Part shown: piece by piece, positions 44,166 to 53,720 of the stretch | How positions within the stretch are numbered: position 1 is the stretch's first letter | Layout of the letters: each line of letters opens with the position of its first letter | Assembly: GCF_022429645.1 (NCBI RefSeq) | Contig: NZ_CP092480.1 | Coordinates: forward strand, 1,019,501 to 1,083,500 | Length of the DNA: 64,000 nucleotides | Direction of reading: 5' to 3' | Source of the DNA: Lutibacter sp. A80 | GTDB lineage: Bacteria; Bacteroidota; Bacteroidia; Flavobacteriales; Flavobacteriaceae | Position numbers and translations under genes: made by a program | The notes under the pieces: model-generated | Told to the model about the DNA's origin: nothing | Database searches by the model: none | The model's input: only the letters and a program-made list of their open reading frames with translations

Positions 44166-45476
44166 TTATTGAACATATTTTGTTTTTCTTATAAAGAAAA
44201 GTAAAACAAACGAAATTAAAAAGAAAACTGCTAAAAACAGTACGCTCCATTGCATTGAACCTGTTAAAGAAACCAATAACCCAAATATAAGCATACCAAA
44301 AACAATGGCTATTTTCTCAGTAACATCGTAAAAACTAAAATAAGTTGCATGGTCCGTTGTATCTGGTAATAATTTAGAATATGTTGATCTTGATAAAGAT
44401 TGTATAGCTCCCATTACTAATCCAATAAGAGCTCCTAATCCATAAAAATATAAATTAATATTTTCTTGAGATTTATCTAACAAAAAAGCAATAAAACAAA
44501 CAATTGTCCATATTAAAACAGTGACTTTTAAAGTTGAAATATTCCCAATTTTGTCTGACAATCTAGAAAATACAAAAGCGCCAACAATACCAACAATTTG
44601 CACCACTAGAATAACTGCAATTAGATCTAAGGTAGGTAATCCTAATTCTTTGCTACCAAAAATACCAGCCATTAAAATAATTGTTTGTACACCTACACTA
44701 TACATAAAAAATGAGCTTAAAAACAATTTTAATTCTGGATGCTGTTTTAATCCCTTAGCTACTATTTTTAATTCGTGTAAACCTTTCCAAATAAAATCTT
44801 TTTTAGGCTTTCTATTATATACATTATTTGGAAGTTTAGCATAAGTTATTTGAGCAAAACCAAACCACCAAACACCAACTATTAAAAAAGTTAATCGAGA
44901 TGCAAAACCTGCGTTTGGCAATCCAAATAATTCAGGTTTATTAATCATTACCAAACTTAATAACAATAATAAAATAGAGCCTGAATATCCAAAAATAAAT
45001 CCTTTTGCACTTACATCATCTTGCTGTTCGGGATGTGCAACTTCTGGTAAATAAGCATTATAAAAAACAATACTTCCCCAAAAACCAATACTTGCTAATA
45101 TTGTAAATACAATACCTACCCATAAACTTGCTTCATCTTTAAAAAAGAACAAGCACATAACAGATAGAGATCCTAATAAACAAAATGCTTTTAAAAATTT
45201 TAATTTATTGCCTGTATAATCGGCAATACCAGATAAAATTGGTGAAATAAATGCCACAATTAAAAATGAAAAAGCTAATGTATAATCGTACAAGGTAGTT
45301 GGATTCCACTGTGTGCCTAAAAAAGTAATTTCTCCTTCAACATTTGCAAAAGACTCTGTTAAACTACTGTAATAAATTGGAAAAACAGCAGTACTAATTA
45401 CTAAAGAATATACCGAATTTGCCCAATCGTAAAACGCCCAAGCATTTATAAGCTTTTTATCACCTTTTTGTAACAT
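44166..45476 (-). CDS. MFS transporter, UMF1/Atg22-like
   Basis: A 436-residue inner-membrane carrier with 12 predicted helices. The N-terminus NAWAFYDWANSVYSLVISTAVFPIYY and the TM7-8 region match the UMF1 (vacuole effluxer Atg22-like) branch of the major facilitator superfamily. SRSTYSKLLPDTTDHATYFSFYDVTEKIAIVFG near 362-394 is the most conserved part of this branch. Fungal relatives export amino acids from vacuoles; bacterial substrates are unknown. It stands apart from its neighbours with about 90 bases on either side. Confidence 0.88.
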   Translation of the reverse strand: MLQKGDKKLINAWAFYDWANSVYSLVISTAVFPIYYSSLTESFANVEGEITFLGTQWNPTTLYDYTLAFSFLIVAFISPILSGIADYTGNKLKFLKAFCLLGSLSVMCLFFFKDEASLWVGIVFTILASIGFWGSIVFYNAYLPEVAHPEQQDDVSAKGFIFGYSGSILLLLLSLVMINKPELFGLPNAGFASRLTFLIVGVWWFGFAQITYAKLPNNVYNRKPKKDFIWKGLHELKIVAKGLKQHPELKLFLSSFFMYSVGVQTIILMAGIFGSKELGLPTLDLIAVILVVQIVGIVGAFVFSRLSDKIGNISTLKVTVLIWTIVCFIAFLLDKSQENINLYFYGLGALIGLVMGAIQSLSRSTYSKLLPDTTDHATYFSFYDVTEKIAIVFGMLIFGLLVSLTGSMQWSVLFLAVFFLISFVLLFFIRKTKYVQ

Positions 45477-45563
45477 ATATTATTTTTAATAAAAAAACCG
45501 CTCCTAAATTAGAAACGGCTTACAATATACTATAAATATTTATTTCAATTAATTATATACAAA

Positions 45564-46376
45564 CTAATCTACACTGTACTGTTTTGCCAACTCAACTGCT
45601 GTTGGTAAATAGGCTCTTAAATTTGCAATTCTTGATTCGTTAGACGGGTGCGTACTTAAAAATTCTGGAGGAGCACTACCGCTATCTGCGCGTTCACTCA
45701 TTCTAATCCATACATTAATTGCTTCTTCAGGATTGTATCCAGCCATAATCATAAATACCATTCCTAACTTATCGGCTTCTGTTTCATGTGTCCTACTATA
45801 AGCTAACATACCAACTTGTGAGCCAACACCATAAATTGTATTCCACAATTGTTGTGTTTTTGGATCTTTATTATTAGTTCCAATCGCTACTGCAATACCT
45901 CCTAATTGTTGACCGTAAGCACTAGTCATACGTTCTTGTCCGTGTTTAGCAAAAGCATGTGCTACTTCGTGCCCCATAACAGCGGCAATTCCATCAGTAT
46001 TGGCACATATTGGTAAAATTCCCGTATAAAAAACTACTTTTCCACCAGGCATACACCAAGCATTTACTGTAGCATCGTCTATTAAATTAAATTCCCAACG
46101 GTAACTATCTGCCTCACTAACCATATTATTAGCTCTCATAAATTTATCTACAGCTTTTGATATTCTAGCCCCTACAGTTTTCACTTCATTAGTCATTGAC
46201 ATGTCTGTAGAAATTTTATTTTCTTCTAAAAACCCTTCATATTGTGCAAAACTTGAAGGTAATATTTCGGCATCGCTAACAAAATTAACACGTTTTCTTC
46301 CAGTTATTGGAACTGTACTACAACTAATTATAAAAAGTAATACCAATATTAAAGAAATATTTTTTTTCATTTTCAT
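45564..46376 (-). CDS. M48 family metalloprotease lipoprotein
   Basis: A 270-residue zinc protease anchored as a lipoprotein (lipobox IISC, C19). The catalytic motif GHEVAHAFAKHG gives ligands H136 and H140 and base E137. The third ligand lies in RTHETEADKLG near residue 201, and NAWCMPGGKVVFYTGIL precedes the helix as in LoiP and BepA. Such enzymes degrade or help assemble outer-membrane proteins. Two in-frame ATGs (codons 1 and 3) are possible starts. Divergent from the alpha/beta hydrolase gene. Confidence 0.93.
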   Translation of the reverse strand: MKMKKNISLILVLLFIISCSTVPITGRKRVNFVSDAEILPSSFAQYEGFLEENKISTDMSMTNEVKTVGARISKAVDKFMRANNMVSEADSYRWEFNLIDDATVNAWCMPGGKVVFYTGILPICANTDGIAAVMGHEVAHAFAKHGQERMTSAYGQQLGGIAVAIGTNNKDPKTQQLWNTIYGVGSQVGMLAYSRTHETEADKLGMVFMIMAGYNPEEAINVWIRMSERADSGSAPPEFLSTHPSNESRIANLRAYLPTAVELAKQYSVD

Positions 46377-46391
46377 CTTTTTTAATTGTTA

Positions 46392-46423
46392 TTTTTGGCT
46401 TAAAGTAACAAATTCTATCTTTA
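46392..46423 (+). promoter_or_regulatory. Promoter of the alpha/beta hydrolase gene
   Basis: TTTTTG (46392-46397) and TATCTTTA (46416-46423, one mismatch to TAnnTTTG) are 18 bases apart. They place transcription just before ATG 46444 and support that start over the far-upstream ATG at 46201. Confidence 0.6.
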
Positions 46424-46443
46424 CCAACAAATTTAAAACTTTA

Positions 46444-47325
46444 ATGAAGCAAAATAAGCCTAATACCCCAAATAAAGCAAAGAATATTCCAAAAATTCCA
46501 AGGTCTGTAATAATTCCTGGAAAAATACTACAATCTATTGCGCCTCCTCTTGCAACTAAATATGCTATAAAATTATTTACAACTCCCATAAAGTATAAAA
46601 CGCCAGAGCGAGAACAAATAATGGCTAAAAGTGCTCAAAAAGAAATGCTTTTTATTCCTGAGTTAAATAAAAAAGTTATGGTATATACTTATGGGTATTC
46701 AAAAAAGAAAGTTTTATTGGTACATGGTTGGTCTGGTAGAGGTACTCAATTGTATAAAATTGCAGATAAATTATTAGAAAATGGATTTATGACCATAAGT
46801 TTTGATGCTCCTGCACATGGAAAATCTGAAGGTAAAAAAACTATGATGACCGAGTTTATTGCTGCTTCAAATTATATTGAAAAAAAATATGGCCCTTTTG
46901 AATATGCAATAGGACACTCTTTAGGTGGAATGACCGTTTTAAATAACATTAAACAAGGTTTAGCTATTAAAAAAGCAATAGTAATTGGTGCTGGTGATAT
47001 TATTACAGATATTTTTAACGTATTTGTAAGTAAAATTGAACTAAATCAAAAAATAGTACCTAGAATGAAACGCTATTTTTTAAATAAATTTGGTGAAGAT
47101 GTAGATAACTATTCAGCAAGTTTAGCCGCAAAAGAAGTTAAAATTCCTACTTTAATAATACATGATGAAGAAGACAAAGAAGTTACTGTAAGTTGTGCAC
47201 ATAATATTCGTCAAAATACTAAACAAGGTGAACTTTTAATAACAAAAGGGTTAGGACACACTCGAATTTTAAAAGATGATTTTGTTGTAGACAGTATTAT
47301 TGAATTTATAAAAAGAAACCCTTAA
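46444..47325 (+). CDS. Alpha/beta hydrolase family protein
   Basis: A 293-residue hydrolase with LLVHGWSGRG (oxyanion HG motif) near 91-100, the nucleophile elbow GHSLGG near 158-163, an acid in IIHDEEDKEV near 239-248 and the catalytic His in GLGHTRIL near 270-277. A short hydrophobic N-terminal part may attach it to the membrane. Substrate unknown. The frame is open further upstream to an ATG at 46201, but that extension overlaps the divergent M48 gene and lies before the promoter, so I reject it. MsrB is encoded one base downstream. Confidence 0.88.
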   Translation: MKQNKPNTPNKAKNIPKIPRSVIIPGKILQSIAPPLATKYAIKLFTTPIKYKTPEREQIMAKSAQKEMLFIPELNKKVMVYTYGYSKKKVLLVHGWSGRGTQLYKIADKLLENGFMTISFDAPAHGKSEGKKTMMTEFIAASNYIEKKYGPFEYAIGHSLGGMTVLNNIKQGLAIKKAIVIGAGDIITDIFNVFVSKIELNQKIVPRMKRYFLNKFGEDVDNYSASLAAKEVKIPTLIIHDEEDKEVTVSCAHNIRQNTKQGELLITKGLGHTRILKDDFVVDSIIEFIKRNP

Positions 47326-47326
47326 A

Positions 47327-47809
47327 ATGAAAAAACTACTCTTATTTTTAGTTACAACTATTTGTATAATTTCAACTAATTATTCTCAAGAGAAAAAAGA
47401 TAAAATTATGGTTAAAAAAGTTAATAAAACTGAGGAACAATGGAAAAAAGAATTAACTCCTCAAGAATATTATGTTTTAAGAGAAAAAGGAACAGATAGA
47501 CCAAGTGAAGGTGGTTTAACTTCACATTTTGAAAAAGGAACCTATTATTGTGCTGCTTGTAATGCACAACTCTTTGAGTCTAATAGTAAATATGAATCGC
47601 ATTGTGGGTGGCCTTCTTTTGACGATGCTATTGAAGGATCTGTTAACTTTGTTAAAGATACTAGTCATGGTATGATAAGAACTGAAATAATTTGTGCTGC
47701 TTGTGACGGACATTTAGGTCATGTTTTTGATGATGGTCCAAAAGAAACTACAGGGCAACGTTATTGTGTAAATACAACTTCTATAAAATTTGTAAAGACC
47801 GAAAATTAG
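47327..47809 (+). CDS. msrB: Peptide-methionine (R)-S-oxide reductase MsrB
   Basis: A 160-residue enzyme that reduces methionine-R-sulfoxide in proteins. Zinc cysteines are C75/C78 (CAAC) and C123/C126 (CAAC), and the catalytic Cys is C147 in QRYCVNTTS. The HCGWPSF motif near 92-98 is conserved. Residues 1-21 look like a signal peptide (KKLLLFLVTTICIISTNYSQ), so the full form should be periplasmic. An in-frame ATG at codon 28 (47408) could give a cytoplasmic form. It is encoded one base after the hydrolase stop and ends before a bidirectional terminator. Confidence 0.94.
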   Translation: MKKLLLFLVTTICIISTNYSQEKKDKIMVKKVNKTEEQWKKELTPQEYYVLREKGTDRPSEGGLTSHFEKGTYYCAACNAQLFESNSKYESHCGWPSFDDAIEGSVNFVKDTSHGMIRTEIICAACDGHLGHVFDDGPKETTGQRYCVNTTSIKFVKTEN

Positions 47810-47825
47810 TATTAAAAAATTAAAC

Positions 47826-47872
47826 AAAAAAGCTGTTTGAAAAGTCTAAACTTATATCAAACAGCTTTTTTT
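47826..47872. terminator. Bidirectional terminator, GCTGTTTGA family
   Basis: AAAAAAGCTGTTTGA (47826-47840) pairs perfectly with TCAAACAGCTTTTTT (47857-47871) around a 16-base loop, between convergent msrB and the oxidoreductase gene. Confidence 0.88.
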
Positions 47873-47890
47873 AAATATATAGAAAGTTTT

Positions 47891-49585
47891 TTAATTCAAT
47901 TCTGATAAAATATTTTCAGGAATTTCAATTTTATCACTGTACATTTTCCATAATTTAAAACCTCCAGCAACATTAACTATATTTTTAATATTGTTATGAT
48001 TTAAAATAAGTTCTGCTAAATATCCTCTTAAACCTCTTTGACAAAAAACAATAACAGGTTTATTAAATGTTTTAATAGTCTCAATATTATTTCTTAAAGA
48101 ATCTAGTGGAAAATTAACAGCAGTTGGAATTGTTCCATTTTCATATTCTTCTACTGTTCTAACATCAATTAAAGTATAATTTTTTAATTTATCTTCATTT
48201 AAAAAATTATTTAATTCTTCAACCGAAATTTGTGAAGCCTTATTATTTAAAATATTTTCTGTTACAAAACTAGTTACTACAACTGGATCTTTTGCTGGAG
48301 AAAATGGTGGTGCATATGCCAAATCTAATTGTGCTAAATCTGTAATTTTTAATTTTGCATAAATAGCTGTACTTAAAACATCTACACGTTTATCAACGCC
48401 TACCTCACCAAACAATTCAGCTCCTAAAATTTCTTCCGTTTCTGAATTATAATAAATCTCTGTAATTAAATCTGTTTGATTTGGATAATAACCTGGAGTT
48501 GCTCCTGCAATTGTAAGTACTGTTTTAAAAGGAATTTTCAAAGTTTTTAAGGCTTTTGGATTTAAACCTGTACGTGCCAATGTATAATCAAATACTTTTA
48601 CAATAGCTGTTTTATAAGCTCCTTTAAATTGAATATCTTGTCCAACAGCATTTGCTCCAGCTGCTCTCCCCGCTTTATTAGAATGTGTTCCTAAAGGAAA
48701 ATAATCGTGCGCACCTGTTTGCAAGTTTTTAATAGCAACATTATCACCTGCAGCAAACACATCTTTAATAGATGTTTCCATACGTTCATTTACTTTTAAA
48801 GCCCCATTACCAATATGTTCTGCTCCATTTTCAAGCAATAAATCCGTATTTGGTTTAATACCAACACTTAAAATAACAAAATCTGTTTTTATGGTGTTAC
48901 CGTCTTTAATTTTAATTCCATTAATTTTCCAATTTTCATCTAGTACAAATTCCGAAACTAAACTAGACGTTAACACCTCAATTCCTTTTTCTTTTAAAAC
49001 TGTTTCTGCAAAATTCCCAAATTTTTGTTGCCACATATTTAAAACTTGATTGTCACCTTCAATTAATGTAACTTCTTTACCGGCTTCTTTCAGGTTTTCA
49101 GCAACTTCAACACCAATTAATCCAGCTCCAATAACAGTAATATGTTTTGATTTCGAGGCTAAACCTTCTTTGGTTATTTTATCAAAATCAATCATACTTC
49201 TACAAGTAGACCAATTAGTGGCTTTTTCAATATTTTTTATTGGAGGTACAATTGATTTTGCGCCAGTTGCAAAAACCAACGTATTATAACTATAATCTCC
49301 TTTTTTTGAATACACAACTTTATTTACTGTGTCTATTTTTACAATTTCTTCATTTAAACGTACATCAATATTAAAACGATCTCTTAATAAATCAGGCTCA
49401 ACTACAATTAAATTACTTCTATCTTCTATAACCCCAGAAAATGCGTAAGGCATTCCACAAGTAGCATAGCTAATATTTGCTCCTTTTTCAAACAAAATTA
49501 TCTCTGCATTTTCATTTTCTCTCCTTGCTTTAGCTGCTGCTGAAGGTCCAGCGGATAATCCCCCAATTACTATTATTTTTTTCAT
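47891..49585 (-). CDS. CoA-disulfide reductase-like flavoprotein fused to rhodanese
   Basis: A 564-residue two-part protein. The first 450 residues are a pyridine-nucleotide disulfide oxidoreductase: FAD motif GGLSAGPSAAAKA at 8-20, single redox Cys C43 in YATCGMPYA, NAD motif GAGLIGVEVAE near 152-162, and a dimerisation domain. Residues about 465-560 form a rhodanese domain with active Cys C515 in FCQRGLRG. The fusion matches CoADR-RHD enzymes, which reduce CoA disulfides, persulfides or polysulfides with NAD(P)H. Cytoplasmic, monocistronic. Confidence 0.92.
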   Translation of the reverse strand: MKKIIVIGGLSAGPSAAAKARRENENAEIILFEKGANISYATCGMPYAFSGVIEDRSNLIVVEPDLLRDRFNIDVRLNEEIVKIDTVNKVVYSKKGDYSYNTLVFATGAKSIVPPIKNIEKATNWSTCRSMIDFDKITKEGLASKSKHITVIGAGLIGVEVAENLKEAGKEVTLIEGDNQVLNMWQQKFGNFAETVLKEKGIEVLTSSLVSEFVLDENWKINGIKIKDGNTIKTDFVILSVGIKPNTDLLLENGAEHIGNGALKVNERMETSIKDVFAAGDNVAIKNLQTGAHDYFPLGTHSNKAGRAAGANAVGQDIQFKGAYKTAIVKVFDYTLARTGLNPKALKTLKIPFKTVLTIAGATPGYYPNQTDLITEIYYNSETEEILGAELFGEVGVDKRVDVLSTAIYAKLKITDLAQLDLAYAPPFSPAKDPVVVTSFVTENILNNKASQISVEELNNFLNEDKLKNYTLIDVRTVEEYENGTIPTAVNFPLDSLRNNIETIKTFNKPVIVFCQRGLRGYLAELILNHNNIKNIVNVAGGFKLWKMYSDKIEIPENILSELN

Positions 49586-49885
49586 TCTATATTATTATGT
49601 TTATGCAAATTTTTAATTTTTTTTTAAAACAGAACGTAATTAATATTACTATTTCGTTTACGTAATTATTGTTACCTTTTACTTTAAATTTAATGTTTAA
49701 AACTACTTTTTACATTTAATTATCCAAACAATTATAGTATTAAGTTTTAATTTATAAAGACCTTAAAATTAATAGGATTCCTAAAATTTAATAATATACA
49801 TTACAAAACATAAAATGAGCTTTATAAAAATTGATTTTTATTGATTTTTGTTATCTTTGCAATTCTAAAAAATCGATGCAAGAAT
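49586..49885 (+). promoter_or_regulatory. Spacer with the ffh promoter
   Basis: About 300 AT-rich bases between divergent genes. The only clear signal is the perfect -7 box TATCTTTG at 49852-49859, with TTG at 49831-49833 (18-base spacing) as -33. It sets transcription shortly before ATG 49886. Confidence 0.65.
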
Positions 49886-51217
49886 ATGTTTAATAATTTA
49901 AGTGATAAATTAGATAAAGCCCTTCATGTACTAAAAGGTCATGGAAAAATTACAGAAGTAAATGTTGCCGAAACTTTAAAAGAAGTAAGAAGAGCGCTTT
50001 TAGATGCCGATGTTAACTTTAAAATAGCCAAAAACTTTACAAACACTGTTAAAGAAAAAGCCTTAGGACAAGATGTATTAACATCTTTAAATCCAGGGCA
50101 ATTAATGGTTAAACTTGTAAAAGATGAGTTAACTGAATTAATGGGTGGAGAAACTGTAGGTATTAACCTTTCGGGTACACCAACCGTTATTCTAATGTCT
50201 GGTTTACAAGGTTCTGGTAAAACTACTTTTTCTGGAAAATTGGCAAATTACTTAAAAACTAAAAAAACTAAAAATGTTTTATTAGTTGGGTGTGATGTAT
50301 ACAGACCAGCCGCAATAAATCAGTTACAAGTTGTTGGAGAACAAATTGGAGTTGAAGTTTATGCCGAAGTTGGTAATCAAAACCCTGTTGAAATTTCTTT
50401 AAATGCACTTAAACATGCTAAAGAAACTGGCAAAAATGTAGTTATTATTGATACCGCTGGTCGTTTAGCTGTTGATGAAGCTATGATGACAGAAATTTCT
50501 AATATCCACAAAGCTGTAAAACCACATGAAACCTTATTTGTAGTAGATTCTATGACTGGGCAAGATGCTGTAAATACAGCCAAAGCCTTTAATGATATTT
50601 TAAATTTTGAAGGTGTTGTTCTTACAAAATTAGATGGTGATACTCGAGGTGGTGCTGCTTTATCTATAAAATCTGTAGTTAATAAACCAATTAAATTTAT
50701 TGGTACTGGTGAAAAAATGGAAGCCATTGATGTTTTCTATCCAGATCGTATGGCTGACAGAATTTTAGGAATGGGAGATGTTGTTTCTTTAGTTGAACGT
50801 GCTCAAGAACAATACGATGAAGAAGAAGCTCGAAAAATTCAAAAGAAAATTGCAAAAAATCAATTTGGCTTTGACGACTTTTTGAAACAAATTCAGCAAA
50901 TCAAAAAAATGGGTAACATGAAAGATTTGATGGGAATGATACCTGGTGCTGGAAAAATGATGAAAGATGTTGATATTGATGACGATGCTTTTAAAGGAAT
51001 TGAAGCAATGATACATTCTATGACACCTAGCGAACGAACAGAGCCTAAAATTATTAATGCAAATAGAAAAAAACGAATTGCTAAAGGTTCTGGAACAAGT
51101 ATACAAGAAGTAAATCAATTGCTAAAACAATTTACTCAAATGAGCAAAATGATGAAAATGATGCAAGGTGGTGGCGGTAGACAAATGATGCAAATGATGA
51201 AAGGTATGGGAAAATAA
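49886..51217 (+). CDS. ffh: Signal recognition particle GTPase Ffh
   Basis: Ffh binds signal peptides at the ribosome with 4.5S RNA and docks to FtsY at the membrane. With the start at ATG 49886 it has 443 residues, normal for the phylum. The N domain begins MFNNLSDKLDKALHVLKGHG. The G domain has GLQGSGKTTFSGKLA (G1), DVYRPAA (G2), DTAGRLA (G3) and TKLDGDTRGGAAL (G4). The C-terminal M domain is Met-rich (MSKMMKMMQGGGGRQMMQMMKGMG). The longer frame from 49841 begins inside the promoter and is rejected. In relatives folD often follows directly; here a GT-C-like gene lies between. Confidence 0.96.
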   Translation: MFNNLSDKLDKALHVLKGHGKITEVNVAETLKEVRRALLDADVNFKIAKNFTNTVKEKALGQDVLTSLNPGQLMVKLVKDELTELMGGETVGINLSGTPTVILMSGLQGSGKTTFSGKLANYLKTKKTKNVLLVGCDVYRPAAINQLQVVGEQIGVEVYAEVGNQNPVEISLNALKHAKETGKNVVIIDTAGRLAVDEAMMTEISNIHKAVKPHETLFVVDSMTGQDAVNTAKAFNDILNFEGVVLTKLDGDTRGGAALSIKSVVNKPIKFIGTGEKMEAIDVFYPDRMADRILGMGDVVSLVERAQEQYDEEEARKIQKKIAKNQFGFDDFLKQIQQIKKMGNMKDLMGMIPGAGKMMKDVDIDDDAFKGIEAMIHSMTPSERTEPKIINANRKKRIAKGSGTSIQEVNQLLKQFTQMSKMMKMMQGGGGRQMMQMMKGMGK

Positions 51218-51235
51218 GTTTTAGTAGAAAGCTTT

Positions 51236-51277
51236 AGTTTACAGTATCAGTTGGCAGTAATAGTAGTAGTTGGCAGT
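51236..51277 (+). repeat. Short direct repeats AGTTGGCAGT
   Basis: AGTTGGCAGT occurs at 51249-51258 and 51268-51277, with a degenerate copy AGTTTACAGT at 51236-51245. Similar cagt-rich decamer strings are scattered in many Bacteroidota intergenic regions. Confidence 0.6.
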
Positions 51278-51330
51278 TTTAAATACCAAACCCTAAGCTT
51301 ATTTTTGTATTCTTTAAATTGAGTAAGGAT

Positions 51331-51354
51331 GTCACCTTGAGCGCAGTAGAAAGG
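51331..51354 (+). repeat. Dispersed repeat fragment GTCACCTTGAGCGCAGT
   Basis: This resembles the GTCATCCTGAGCGCAGTCGAAGGAT intergenic repeat widespread in Bacteroidota. It is GC-richer than its surroundings and lies about 20 bases before the next start codon. Confidence 0.6.
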
Positions 51355-51373
51355 TTTTTTAATTAAATGGGAT

Positions 51374-52801
51374 ATGACTAAAAACTTAATCAATAAAATT
51401 TTTAATAGCAAAAAATACAAGCTATTACTTTTTATATGTTTAAGTTTTATTATATATATTTTTTCATATACAAATGGAATATTTTGGGACAATGTATTGT
51501 TTGCTTCAAAAATGGGAAACCATCTTTATAACTCGAATATATTTAATTGGAATATTCCCGATAGTTTTGATCCAGGACATCCCCCAACTTTAGGTTTTTT
51601 GTTAGCAATAATTTGGAAAGTAATGGGACATAAACTATGGGTATCACACCTATTAATGATTCCATTTACGGTTGGATTGTTTTATCAAATACATAAATTT
51701 GTATCATATTATTTTAAAGATAATTTAATCATCCTTCTTGGTTTTATTTTAATTTTTGCTGATCCAACACTATTTACTCAGCTTGTAATAGTTAACCCTG
51801 AAGTTATTCAGCTATTTTTCTTTTTTTTAGCTGTAAACTCAATATTATATAACAAAAATACCCTAAAAGTTAGTGCTTTATTTTTTCTAAGTATTATAAG
51901 CTATAGAAGCATGATGCTATGTGCTGGAGTGTTTTTATTTGATTTTTTCAATAATTTAATTATTCATAAACAAAAGATTAAAACATTCTTTAATTCTAAG
52001 TTTATTTTAAACTATGTAATTGCTAGCCTGCCTGCATTAATTTATATAACTTGGAGATTGATTGAAAAAGGCTGGATTCAAACTCACCCTAATTCTCCTT
52101 GGTTTGATTTATGGCATTTTACCTCAGCTAAAGAATTTTTAAGAAATATTGCTGTTTTAGGTCATAGATATATCGATTTTGGAAGGATTTTTCTTATTTT
52201 GTTTATTATCTATAGTTTTATAAAATTTAAAAAAAACATCCTCACTCAAAAAATTAAACAACTAATATTACTAGCAATTACATCTGTTTTAGTAATCGTT
52301 ATTACAAGTTTAATTACTACAAATACTTTTGGACACAGATATTTTATTGTTTCTTATATTGCATTAAATCTACTAACATTTGTAATTATTAAACATTTTT
52401 ACATAAATAAAAAAATTATCTATATCTTTCTTTTATTTGGGTTAATTTCTGGTAACTTTTGGATCTATCCAAGGAATATAGCTCAAGGATGGGATGCATC
52501 ACTTGCACACGTTCCATATCATAATTTAAGAATTGAAGCAATAAAATATTTAGATAATAATCATATTAAAATTGAAGATATAGGGACTTTCTTTCCAAAT
52601 GCTACCTCAATAGATAATATTGATTTAAGTGGAGATTTAAGATCTTTTCGTATTTTTGACTTTAAAAATGAATATGTACTATTTTCAAATGTATATAATC
52701 TTTCTGATGAAGAATATCATTCGTTAGATACTAATTATAACATCATAAAACAATTCAAAAACAAAGGGATTTACATAAATATTTATAAATTAAAAAAATG
52801 A
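51374..52801 (+). CDS. GT-C fold (GT39/PMT-like) membrane protein
   Basis: A 475-residue polytopic protein with about ten membrane helices. The first extracytoplasmic loop has acidic residues at D39 (NGIFWDN) and D64/D66 in [20 protein letters not shown]. This is the layout of lipid-phosphosugar-dependent glycosyltransferases of the PMT/ArnT group, which use an Asp in that loop. A soluble C-terminal part (about 385-475) follows. The codons are very AT-rich. Its TGA overlaps the folD ATG (ATGA at 52798-52801), so translation may be coupled. It follows dispersed repeats, suggesting insertion at this site. The acceptor is unknown. Confidence 0.7.
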   Translation: MTKNLINKIFNSKKYKLLLFICLSFIIYIFSYTNGIFWDNVLFASKMGNHLYNSNIFNWNIPDSFDPGHPPTLGFLLAIIWKVMGHKLWVSHLLMIPFTVGLFYQIHKFVSYYFKDNLIILLGFILIFADPTLFTQLVIVNPEVIQLFFFFLAVNSILYNKNTLKVSALFFLSIISYRSMMLCAGVFLFDFFNNLIIHKQKIKTFFNSKFILNYVIASLPALIYITWRLIEKGWIQTHPNSPWFDLWHFTSAKEFLRNIAVLGHRYIDFGRIFLILFIIYSFIKFKKNILTQKIKQLILLAITSVLVIVITSLITTNTFGHRYFIVSYIALNLLTFVIIKHFYINKKIIYIFLLFGLISGNFWIYPRNIAQGWDASLAHVPYHNLRIEAIKYLDNNHIKIEDIGTFFPNATSIDNIDLSGDLRSFRIFDFKNEYVLFSNVYNLSDEEYHSLDTNYNIIKQFKNKGIYINIYKLKK

Positions 52802-53673
52802 TACTACTCGACGGAAAAAAAACATCAGCTGATTTAAAAATTGAAATAGCTGCATCTGTAAAAGAATTAAAAGCTAAAGGTCAAAAAACACCTCATTTAG
52901 CGGCTATTTTAGTTGGTACAGATGGCGCTAGTATGACGTATGTAAATGCTAAAGTAAAAGCTTGTGAATTGGTTGGCTTTAATTCAACATTAATTGATTT
53001 ACCTGAAGAAACTTCTGAAGCAACATTATTACAAGAAATTGACGCTCTTAACAATAACGATGATATTGATGGTTTTATAGTACAATTACCATTACCAAAA
53101 CATATTGATGAACAAAAAGTTTTAATGGCTGTAAATCCAGATAAAGATGTGGATGGATTTCACCCAACAAATGTTGGAAGAATGACTTTAGATTTACCTT
53201 CATTTTTACCTGCAACACCGTTTGGTATCTTAGAATTATTAGAACGTTATAACGTAGAAACTTCTGGTAAACATGTTGTAGTTATTGGTAGAAGCCACAT
53301 TGTAGGTCGTCCAATGAGTATTTTAATGAGCCAAAAAAGACCAGCTGGAAATGCAACAGTTACAGTTGCCCACAGTAGAACTAAAAACTTAAAAGAACTT
53401 TGCCTTCAAGCAGATATAATTATTGCTGCATTAGGTATTCCAGAATTTTTAACTGGCGATATGGTAAAAGATGGTGTTACAATTATAGATGTTGGAATTA
53501 CACGCGTTGAAGATGCTTCAAAAAAACGTGGTTATCGTTTAGCTGGAGATGTACACTTCGAAAGCGTTAGTCCTAAATCTGCATATATAACTCCTGTTCC
53601 TGGAGGTGTAGGCCCTATGACTATTGCTATGCTAATGAAAAATACTTTATTAGCTTGTGAACGTAAAAACTAA
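52798..53673 (+). CDS. folD: Methylenetetrahydrofolate dehydrogenase/cyclohydrolase FolD
   Basis: A bifunctional cytoplasmic enzyme that interconverts 5,10-methylene-, methenyl- and 10-formyl-tetrahydrofolate. The 291 residues contain [15 protein letters not shown] near 48-62 (catalytic Tyr and Lys), [34 protein letters not shown] near 97-130, the NADP site [14 protein letters not shown] near 160-173 and [15 protein letters not shown] near 264-278. Its ATG overlaps the stop of the GT-C-like gene. A terminator follows. Confidence 0.96.
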   Translation: MILLDGKKTSADLKIEIAASVKELKAKGQKTPHLAAILVGTDGASMTYVNAKVKACELVGFNSTLIDLPEETSEATLLQEIDALNNNDDIDGFIVQLPLPKHIDEQKVLMAVNPDKDVDGFHPTNVGRMTLDLPSFLPATPFGILELLERYNVETSGKHVVVIGRSHIVGRPMSILMSQKRPAGNATVTVAHSRTKNLKELCLQADIIIAALGIPEFLTGDMVKDGVTIIDVGITRVEDASKKRGYRLAGDVHFESVSPKSAYITPVPGGVGPMTIAMLMKNTLLACERKN

Positions 53674-53690
53674 ACAATCATACAATTTAA

Positions 53691-53720
53691 AAAAAGGTTT
53701 CACTAGTTGAAACCTTTTTT
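53691..53720. terminator. Bidirectional terminator between folD and cupin gene
   Basis: AAAAAGGTTTCA (53691-53702) pairs perfectly with TGAAACCTTTTT (53708-53719) around a 5-base loop, with A and T runs at both ends. Confidence 0.88.

Noticed and set aside
46201..46443. N-terminal extension of the alpha/beta hydrolase frame
   Set aside because: It overlaps the divergent M48 protease gene and precedes a good promoter at 46392-46423. The extra 81 residues look like low-complexity antisense sequence.
49841..49885. Longer ffh frame from 49841
   Set aside because: The extension covers the promoter; MFNNLSDKLDK at 49886 is the standard N-terminus.
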